Origin: Anaerolineae bacterium
GTDB taxonomy: Bacteria > Chloroflexota > Anaerolineae > Aggregatilineales > UBA3940
DNA: 7,118 nucleotides
Reading direction: 5' to 3'
Assembly: GCA_020852775.1 (NCBI GenBank)
Contig: JADZAD010000195.1
Span: 1-7,118, forward strand
Below the pieces are notes generated by a model. The model was not told the DNA's origin and made no database searches. It was given only the letters and a program-made list of their open reading frames with translations. Positions 1 through 5,622 of the stretch are shown one piece after another; the first letter of the stretch is position 1; the number at the start of each line of letters is the position of its first letter. Made by a program: the position numbers and the translations under genes.

Positions 1-2586
1 CACATCGTCCCCGGTGCCGATCACGCCATCCGGCCCGGTATGCGTAATAGTAACCGTGATCAGCCCGATGCCCGTCTCGCCGGGGTCAAGGACATTATCG
101 TCATCCAGATCGCGGAAGACCGTGCCACTCACCGTACCGGGTGGGTCGAAACCAAAGTCAACAACGGACTCCGCGGGGATCACCGTGATCGGATACGGGT
201 CGGTTGTGCCGATACTGTAATAGGCGGGGAGATCAGCATCGGCCTGGTCTACATCCACGATATACCTGCCGGTGTTCAACCCGGAGAAGGCAAAGATGCC
301 GCTGGAGTTGGTCGTGGTCGTCGCCGCAAGGGTGTCCGTCCCGGCATCATAGGCGCCGTTCCCGTTGACGTCGTTGTACAGGTTGACGGTGATATCCGGG
401 ATAGTGAGTTCTCCCGTATCACGGGTATTGTTCAGGGCTGTGCCGCCGCCGCTGCCGTCGTCGCGGTAGACCGTACCGATGATGCCACCGGTCGTGTCAT
501 AGGCGAAGGTCGCTGTCTGGGTCGTGCCGTTGGTCACCGTAAGCGCTATAGTCTGCTCGGCGGCTGGCAGTGTATAGCTCCCACTGGTCGCAGGTAGCTG
601 CACAAGGTACTTGCCTGCGGGCAGGCTGTCGAACAGGAACGCACCGGTAGAGGTGGTCGTCGTCGTCGCGGCGAGAGTATCCGTCCCAGCGTCATAGACG
701 CCGTTACCGTTGACATCGTTGTAGAGTGTAGCCGTCAGCCCGCCAATCCCGGCCTCATCGCCATTCTTCGTGTTGTCGCCGATAGCGCCGCTGGTGCCGC
801 CGTCATCCTGAAATGCCGTCCCCGCGATGTCACCCGTCCCGCCGCTGAACAGCAGCGGGAAATCCCAGTCGATGGTATTACCGGGGCTGGGGCTGGATAT
901 CAGCCGATACGAGAGTTCACCAACGAGCAATGAATACCCGGCAGGCAGCGCCCCCAGTAACACACAGTAGTCATTCGAGTTGCTCAGGCCCGAAAACAGC
1001 ACCTGCCCCGTACCACCGGAAACCATGCTGGCGAGGAAGGTATCACCTGCATCGACGTTACAGTCTCCGTCGCCATCGTCAAGGTACAGCGAGATAGGAA
1101 TATCCGCGACGCCAAGCTCGCCGCCATCCTTTGTGCTGTTTGACGCCGTGCCGCCGCCTGCCCCATTGTCGAGGTAAGCCACCACGTTAATGTCGGTTGA
1201 GTTGGTGTCGTAGCCGAAGTCCGCGGTATCAGTACCGCCCGCCGGGATCGTCACCGGGACAGGGTTCGGGGTACCGATCAGGCTGCCACCGCTGGTGGGC
1301 TCACCCAGTACCCAGTAGTCGCCAGCGACCAGGTTGTTCACGGTGTACGTGCCCCCGGAACTGGTGGCTGTTGTCACCAGCGCGTCATCGGTACCGGGCT
1401 CATACACCCCGTCGCCATCATCCTTGTACACGGTGACGAGTACGCCGTTCAGCGTATTGTCCGACCCCGCATCATAAATGTCGTTCAGATTACCGTCTTT
1501 GTAGGTGGTACCGGTGAGGGTGCCAACTGCTGTGGGGTCGGGGTCATAACCGATATTGTTTGCGGCGTTCGCATTCACTGTCCCCGACGTGACTGCCACC
1601 AGTACCGGGTTCGTCGTGCCAACATCATAATTGCCGCCATCGACACTGATGGGGCCCGTTACCCAGTAATTACCGGCGTCCAGCCCGGCGAAGGCATACT
1701 GCCCGGCACTATCCGTCAGGGCGGTGGTCACCAGCGTATCGCCAGCGCCCGGTTCGTACACCCCATCTCCGTCATCCTGGTAGAGCGTAAGGGTCTGCCC
1801 GTTGACGGCTGTCTCGCCACCATCCATGGTGTTGCTCGTGTTCTCGTCCCGGTACAGGTAACCGGTGATGCCACCCGACGCCAGATAGCCGAAGTCCGTC
1901 CCGTTCGAGGTCACTGTGCCTGCCGTGACCGTCACCTGACGCGGGTTAGCCGTGATGGCCGTCTCCAGCAGGTTGGCGCCGACGCTGGTCGGCGCGGCCA
2001 CCCAGTATGTGCCCGCCGCCAGGCCGGATATCGTATACTGACCGCTTGCCCCGGTCGGCGCGGTGATTTTGCCCGCGCCATCATCCCCACCCGGCTCATA
2101 GACACCATCACCGTCGTCGAGATAGTACGTCACGGAACGGCTGGAGATGCCCACCTCAGCCCCATCCTTGACCTCATTCGCGGCGGCACCTCCGCCAGCG
2201 CCATCATCGATATAGAGGAACCCCGTGATCCCGGCGGGTGGATCGAAGTCAAAATCAACCGTCTGCGTTCCGCTGAAGCCGGCACCTGGCACAGCAGTTG
2301 GGCTGGAGGTGGGGTTATCGAGCGTGTAGCCGCTGACGAGCGAAGAGGATGAATCCACCCCAATGAAGAACGCTTTGACATCCGCCGGAGCGCACAGTTC
2401 ATAGGTCCCATCAGCCAGCGTCTGCCCGGTGGCTGCCAGCAGATCAGTACCCGGGTCGTATACGCCGTTATCATTCGTATCCTGGTACAGGTTCAGCGTG
2501 ATGCTACTGACAGCGGTATCCGGCGGAGTCCCGTTGTAGATATCCCCGGCAGGGTTGCTGTCATCCTTGAATACCGTGCCGTTCAC
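1..2586 (-). repeat. Eight SdrD_B-like protein repeats (last one partial)
   Basis: Repeats start at a G-[TFY]-x-[FY] strand and end near D-F-[GD]-[YF]-D. Approximate residue spans are R1 322-439, R2 441-559, R3 561-676, R4 678-785, R5 786-905, R6 907-1021, R7 1023-1137 and R8 1139-1183 (cut by the window edge). In bases these are 2233-2586, 1873-2229, 1522-1869, 1195-1518, 835-1194, 487-831, 139-483 and 1-135. A typical unit has an opening acidic loop, a second EF-hand-like loop (DTNDNG in R1, DDGDG in R2-R5, DVNGNG in R6-R7), a G-x-[YF]-x-[FIV]-x-x-L strand and a Y-[WIL]-V strand. R2, R5, R6 and R7 have a longer Gly-rich first loop, while R3, R4 and R8 have a short one. R5 is the least canonical and carries a cysteine pair (830, 862). 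The known role of this family's loops is calcium binding; that these loops bind calcium is inferred from the acidic pattern. Confidence 0.88.
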
Positions 2587-3549
2587 GCAGGCCGGAGAGG
2601 ATGCGGTAATGGTAAACGCCGGGAAGCTGCCGTAATCGCTGTTGTAGTGGAAGCTCGACCCGGAGAAGTCATAGATCAGGTCCTGCAGGCTGCATGAGCC
2701 GCCGGACAGAACAGTGGCAGTGATATCATAGACCAGGTCGCCACCGTATTTGATACCGGATGTATCGAGACAGCCGGAATTCGTCGGGTCGTGCCAGTTG
2801 TCGGTGTGATCCCATGAACAGCCATCCGTCCAGAGCTTGTCCCATGTGGTAGGGGCGGGGGCGCTCAGCCGCATCGTGACCGAGTCGATGCGGAACATGG
2901 ACGGGCACATCGTCAGGAAGGTCTCAAGCTGCTCGTAGCCCTGTGTCGCCGTCTTGGCATTGACTGTCCAGGTGTACTGCTGGCCGACCTGCACCACACT
3001 CGGCCCGGAGACACTGATGGTGCTGTTGCGATTCTGTGAGATCAGGTGCTCGACCTCAAGCTCCTGGGTGACCGAGACCGTATTTGTGCCATCCGTCACG
3101 GTGACTGTGGCATTGCCTGTCGTCGTGTAGGCGGCCGCATCCCGCGTGACCTTCACCCAGTAATACACATCCTGACACGTGCCCGGTACAAGGGCGGGGT
3201 AAGCCTGAGTAGCGGAAGGGCTCACCAGCGAGATATAGGCATTGACCGCCGCCGGTGAAAAGGTCGACGTCAGAGGGTCGGTCGCAGCGGCGCCGGTGTT
3301 GCACACGCGCACCGCCACCGGGAAGGTATCCGGACCAACGTTCACGTTGTTGCTGTCCAGCCCGACGATGCTCCACGAGATGCGCTCGATGGTCAGGGTG
3401 GTCGCGGCAGCCGGCGGGGCACACCATCCGGACAGGCCCGGAGACAGCGCCACCGCGAGAGTGATGAGTGGAATGATCAGCCCGGCAAAGAATACCGGGC
3501 GCCGGGGGCGCCATTTGCGGATAACGAGTGCGTCCTCTTCAAACCACAT
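1..3549 (-). CDS. Secreted multi-repeat SdrD_B/Cna-B-like surface protein, C-terminus beyond window
   Basis: I translated the minus strand line by line: one frame is open from the ATG at 3549 to base 1, giving 1183 residues with no stop, so the gene is 3'-truncated by the window edge. Residues 1-49 form an export signal with a long charged n-region (RKWRPRR at 11-17), a hydrophobic core at 19-36 and an Ala-rich likely signal peptidase I site near 47-49. Residues 50-320 are an unrecognised, probably beta-rich region with cysteines at 83, 125, 215, 244, 260, 286 and 321. From about 322 there are at least eight SdrD_B/Cna-B-like repeats. Such proteins are surface-displayed stalks or adhesins, often calcium-stabilised; adhesion here is inference. 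No anchor is visible because the C-terminus is missing. The start at 3549 has GAGAGG 10 bases upstream (3560-3565). An in-frame ATG at 3567 would add six residues, preceded by AGGG. The gene lies downstream of the sensor kinase in the same direction. Confidence 0.93.
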   Translation of the reverse strand, partial: MWFEEDALVIRKWRPRRPVFFAGLIIPLITLAVALSPGLSGWCAPPAAATTLTIERISWSIVGLDSNNVNVGPDTFPVAVRVCNTGAAATDPLTSTFSPAAVNAYISLVSPSATQAYPALVPGTCQDVYYWVKVTRDAAAYTTTGNATVTVTDGTNTVSVTQELEVEHLISQNRNSTISVSGPSVVQVGQQYTWTVNAKTATQGYEQLETFLTMCPSMFRIDSVTMRLSAPAPTTWDKLWTDGCSWDHTDNWHDPTNSGCLDTSGIKYGGDLVYDITATVLSGGSCSLQDLIYDFSGSSFHYNSDYGSFPAFTITASSPACVNGTVFKDDSNPAGDIYNGTPPDTAVSSITLNLYQDTNDNGVYDPGTDLLAATGQTLADGTYELCAPADVKAFFIGVDSSSSLVSGYTLDNPTSSPTAVPGAGFSGTQTVDFDFDPPAGITGFLYIDDGAGGGAAANEVKDGAEVGISSRSVTYYLDDGDGVYEPGGDDGAGKITAPTGASGQYTISGLAAGTYWVAAPTSVGANLLETAITANPRQVTVTAGTVTSNGTDFGYLASGGITGYLYRDENTSNTMDGGETAVNGQTLTLYQDDGDGVYEPGAGDTLVTTALTDSAGQYAFAGLDAGNYWVTGPISVDGGNYDVGTTNPVLVAVTSGTVNANAANNIGYDPDPTAVGTLTGTTYKDGNLNDIYDAGSDNTLNGVLVTVYKDDGDGVYEPGTDDALVTTATSSGGTYTVNNLVAGDYWVLGEPTSGGSLIGTPNPVPVTIPAGGTDTADFGYDTNSTDINVVAYLDNGAGGGTASNSTKDGGELGVADIPISLYLDDGDGDCNVDAGDTFLASMVSGGTGQVLFSGLSNSNDYCVLLGALPAGYSLLVGELSYRLISSPSPGNTIDWDFPLLFSGGTGDIAGTAFQDDGGTSGAIGDNTKNGDEAGIGGLTATLYNDVNGNGVYDAGTDTLAATTTTTSTGAFLFDSLPAGKYLVQLPATSGSYTLPAAEQTIALTVTNGTTQTATFAYDTTGGIIGTVYRDDGSGGGTALNNTRDTGELTIPDITVNLYNDVNGNGAYDAGTDTLAATTTTNSSGIFAFSGLNTGRYIVDVDQADADLPAYYSIGTTDPYPITVIPAESVVDFGFDPPGTVSGTVFRDLDDDNVLDPGETGIGLITVTITHTGPDGVIGTGDDV
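3498..3512 (-). other. GC-only hairpin just inside the repeat-protein start
   Basis: GGCGCC, a 3-base spacer and GGCGCC again: a 6-bp all-GC stem with a minimal loop, about 37 bases downstream of the ATG at 3549. It lies in codons encoding the Arg/Pro-rich signal n-region. It could slow translation initiation, but it may simply reflect Arg/Pro codon use. Confidence 0.3.
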
Positions 3550-3695
3550 GGGTAGCCTGCCTCTCATTGACAATACCCTGCACAGCAATCGCTTCTGCGT
3601 TCTGCCTGCCCGGGCAGCTCTTACAGTTGAATACTATTCCCGCACACGGCCCGACTTAACTCACCACGGGCTGTTGAGCTATGCCGCGCCCACCC
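3550..3695 (-). promoter_or_regulatory. Spacer between kinase stop and repeat-protein start, candidate promoter with two palindromes
   Basis: The best promoter-like pair on the minus strand is TTAAGT (3654-3659), a 17-base spacer and TAGTAT (3631-3636). They match the sigma70 -35 and -10 consensus at 3/6 and 4/6, which is weak. The -10 overlaps an 11-base inverted repeat (3629-3639, GAATA/TATTC around one base). A perfect 12-bp palindrome, CTGCCCGGGCAG, sits at 3606-3617, just downstream of the predicted start of transcription. Either could be an operator. No hairpin followed by a T-run is present, so the repeat-protein gene may also be reached by read-through from the kinase genes. Confidence 0.3.
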
Positions 3696-4871
3696 TCAGG
3701 TTGCGGCCGGCGTGATCGCCTCCGGCTGTATGAGCCCTGCTGCCGGCAAGCTGATGGTAAAGACAGCCCCCTTACCCGGCCCTTCGCTCGCCGCCGTAAT
3801 CCGCCCACCCTGTCCCTCGATGAGCGCCCGCGCCAGCGAGAGGCCGAGGCCGCTCTTGTCTCCCTGCGCCCGGCCCTCTCCGCCACTGTAGTAACGATCG
3901 AACAGGAGAGGCAGGTCTTCCGGTGCGATACCTTCACCGGTATCGGAGATGTGGATCATTACTTCTCTGTCCGCTTCCATCAGGGCAAAGGTAACCCGGC
4001 CACCCTGCGGGGTGTGTCGATAAGCATTATGCAGGACATTCACCAGCGCCTGAATCAGCCTGTCGCCATCAATACAGACCTCCGGCAGTTGTTCCGGCAG
4101 CATGGCATCAAAGACAATGTTCTTCTGCGCAGCGAAGCGGCGTACAACAGGGATCAGCGCGGGGATAAAGCGGCTTGACAGATTAACTCGCTCTGCGTTG
4201 AACTTCAGGCGTTGGCCATCGACCAGGGACAGCGTGTGCAGATCGTGTACCAGCATCGTCAGATGCTCGACCTGGTCACTCAATCCCTCGAAATCGATTT
4301 CATCGGGCGGGTACAGGCCGTCACGTATTGCCCGCAGATGCAGTGAGAGCGCCGCCAGCGGGGCGCGCAGATCGTGCGCGATGGCGGCTGTCATTTCACG
4401 CGAATGGGCCTGCGATTCCTCCATCGCCGTGACCATTCGATTAAACGCAGCGATGGTCTCTGCTACCTCACTGGGGCCACGCGGGTGAATCGGGGCTGGT
4501 GGATGGCCCGGCCGGTATGCTGCCGCTTTCCCGGCTATCTCCCCCATGGGCGCAGACAACCGGCGAGCGGCGGCGATGGCGACAAGGCCCCCTGTCGCCG
4601 CTGTGAGGAAGTAGACGACCAGCGTGCCGGAATACGTCTTCGCAACGATGTATTCCAGCCCGGCGCTCACCTGCCGGGCGAGGCTCATCGTGCGGAGGGC
4701 ATCTGCGGGCAGGCCGTCCTCCATCTCGATCTGAGCCCAGTCGATATAGGCGTCGGTTACACCCCGCCCTACCAGCAGCACATCACCGACCGCCAGCAGC
4801 AGAACGATCCCCCGCGCCAGGACCTGTGCACCAATAATCGCTAAAGCGAGGCGTACCCACATGGCCTTCAT
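3696..4871 (-). CDS. Membrane sensor histidine kinase, HAMP-HisKA-HATPase (BaeS-like)
   Basis: The protein has 391 residues. A first TM helix lies at about 8-36, a short extracytoplasmic stretch at about 37-82 and a second TM at about 83-102, followed by a HAMP linker (conserved-type Pro108, to about 154). The HisKA H-box IAHDLRAPL gives the phospho-accepting His166. The ATPase domain shows the N-box NVLHNAYRHT (Asn278, Asn282), G1 DTGEGI (310-315), an LFDRYY F-box (323-328) and G2 KSGLGLSLA (339-347). All catalytic motifs are intact, so it should be active. It should sense an envelope signal and phosphorylate a response regulator. The build resembles BaeS-type kinases, which normally partner OmpR-type regulators, but none is in view; the nearest regulator is NarL-type. 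A TAG codon two codons upstream fixes 4871 as the earliest ATG. There is no convincing Shine-Dalgarno at this start, which instead overlaps the stop of a 24-codon leader ORF (ATGA). Confidence 0.92.
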   Translation of the reverse strand: MKAMWVRLALAIIGAQVLARGIVLLLAVGDVLLVGRGVTDAYIDWAQIEMEDGLPADALRTMSLARQVSAGLEYIVAKTYSGTLVVYFLTAATGGLVAIAAARRLSAPMGEIAGKAAAYRPGHPPAPIHPRGPSEVAETIAAFNRMVTAMEESQAHSREMTAAIAHDLRAPLAALSLHLRAIRDGLYPPDEIDFEGLSDQVEHLTMLVHDLHTLSLVDGQRLKFNAERVNLSSRFIPALIPVVRRFAAQKNIVFDAMLPEQLPEVCIDGDRLIQALVNVLHNAYRHTPQGGRVTFALMEADREVMIHISDTGEGIAPEDLPLLFDRYYSGGEGRAQGDKSGLGLSLARALIEGQGGRITAASEGPGKGAVFTISLPAAGLIQPEAITPAAT

Positions 4872-4942
4872 AAGCTAACATGCCCCGCATCCATGCGGTA
4901 ATCAGTGAATGGTGCGCCTTGAGAATGGGTTCCAGCTCTCAT
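4868..4942 (-). CDS. Candidate 24-residue leader ORF coupled to the sensor kinase
   Basis: Between the response regulator and the kinase there is an ATG at 4942 that opens 24 codons ending in TGA at 4868-4870. The peptide begins MRAGTHSQGAPF and ends DAGHVSL. A purine-rich Shine-Dalgarno, GGAGAAGGGG (4949-4958), sits 6 bases before the ATG and is better than anything at the kinase start. The stop and the kinase ATG share bases (ATGA, 4868-4871), the classic arrangement for translational coupling. The peptide has no hydrophobic segment or recognisable family, so its translation may matter more than its product. It could also be chance: the ORF is short and I cannot test conservation. Confidence 0.45.
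   Translation of the reverse strand: MRAGTHSQGAPFTDYRMDAGHVSL
4885..4898 (-). other. Short hairpin inside the leader ORF
   Basis: CCGCAT-GG-ATGCGG on the minus strand would fold as a 5-bp stem with a four-base loop, ending about 14 bases before the kinase start codon. Ribosomes translating the leader ORF would open it, so it could make kinase translation depend on leader translation. There is no T-run, so it is not a terminator. Confidence 0.35.
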
Positions 4943-4977
4943 AAGCCGCCCCTTCTCCGTACAATGCCAATGCCCTG

Positions 4978-5619
4978 TCAGGCGATCTGTGTCCCGATCA
5001 TCGTCTGGCGGATGATCTCCCGGCGGGAGTTCGCGCCCAGCTTCGACAGAATGTGGCTGACGTGAATCTTGACGGTACAGACGCTTATCTGCAGAGCATC
5101 CGCGATCCGTGGATTGCTCCAGCCCAGCACCAGCAGGTCAAACACATCCTGCTCACGCGGGGTCAGAATCTGCCGCCCGAGGGACGGGCGCTCAAGATCG
5201 GCAGAACGGGTGGCCCTGGGCTGGATCAGCGCTTCGATGGGAGGGGCGGTCACCCGCTCGATCATATCCACGATCTGTGCCCCGGTGACGTTCTTGGAGA
5301 TATAGCCGGCGGCGCCCACACGCAGTGCCTTGTTGATCAGGTGCGGCGCAGTGTAGCTGGTAACAATCAGAATAGTGACGGACGGATCGATCTGGTGGAT
5401 CGCCTTAACCGCGGCCAGCCCGTCGAGTTCAGGCATGATCAGGTCAAGCAGGACAACCGTTGGCTGGACGAGGCGGATCATTTCCAGGGCTTCACGCCCG
5501 TTAGACGCCTCGCCGACGATGCGGATCAACGGATTGCTCTGCAGGGCCGCAATCAGGCCGATACGCACCATTGGATGATCGTCAACAATCAGGACCTTGT
5601 GGGGCGTTTTCTCACCCAT
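4978..5619 (-). CDS. NarL/LuxR-family two-component response regulator
   Basis: The 213 residues are the usual length for the NarL/FixJ class. The receiver domain (about 8-123) has the acidic pair Asp13/Asp14, phospho-acceptor Asp59 in VLLDLIMPELDG, Thr87 and Lys109, so it should be phosphorylatable. After a linker of about 25 residues, the LuxR-type HTH domain (about 151-205) starts LTPREQDVFDLL and continues through IADALQISVCTVKIHV to LSKLGA. Cys181 in the recognition-helix segment is an uncommon side chain there. It is a phosphorylation-dependent DNA-binding transcription factor; targets are unknown. The start at 5619 has AGGAG (5627-5631) 7 bases upstream, and the upstream kinase's TAG is 3 bases away, so the two are almost certainly co-translated. 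The receiver-kinase fusion just upstream is its expected HisKA_3-type phosphodonor. Confidence 0.95.
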   Translation of the reverse strand: MGEKTPHKVLIVDDHPMVRIGLIAALQSNPLIRIVGEASNGREALEMIRLVQPTVVLLDLIMPELDGLAAVKAIHQIDPSVTILIVTSYTAPHLINKALRVGAAGYISKNVTGAQIVDMIERVTAPPIEALIQPRATRSADLERPSLGRQILTPREQDVFDLLVLGWSNPRIADALQISVCTVKIHVSHILSKLGANSRREIIRQTMIGTQIA

Positions 5620-5622
5620 CTG

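Noticed and set aside
40..597. 185-codon plus-strand open frame with an ATG
   Set aside because: It lies fully antisense to the continuous repeat-protein frame. Its Gly/Arg/Val/Asp composition is what the complement of the repeat codons gives, and there is no Shine-Dalgarno or family resemblance.
1..2586. Regularly spaced repeats as a CRISPR-like or other DNA-level array
   Set aside because: Periodicity is about 330-360 bases, similarity is at protein level and codons differ; it is a protein repeat.
3056..3514. 152-codon minus-strand frame overlapping the start of the repeat protein
   Set aside because: It is an alternative frame of the repeat-protein gene; the main frame has a signal sequence, repeats and 1183 open codons, while this one is His/Arg/Gly-rich noise.
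3549..3567. Lipobox in the repeat protein (LSGWC at residues 39-43)
   Set aside because: Trp directly before the Cys does not fit a lipobox; an ordinary signal peptidase I site in the following Ala-rich stretch is more likely.
3661..3695. Possible terminator after the sensor kinase (CTCA...TGAG pairing)
   Set aside because: The stem is only four base pairs around an 11-base loop and no T-run follows.
4962..4977. Tandem GGCATT repeat just after the response-regulator stop
   Set aside because: Only two 6-base units; too short to separate from chance and not palindromic.
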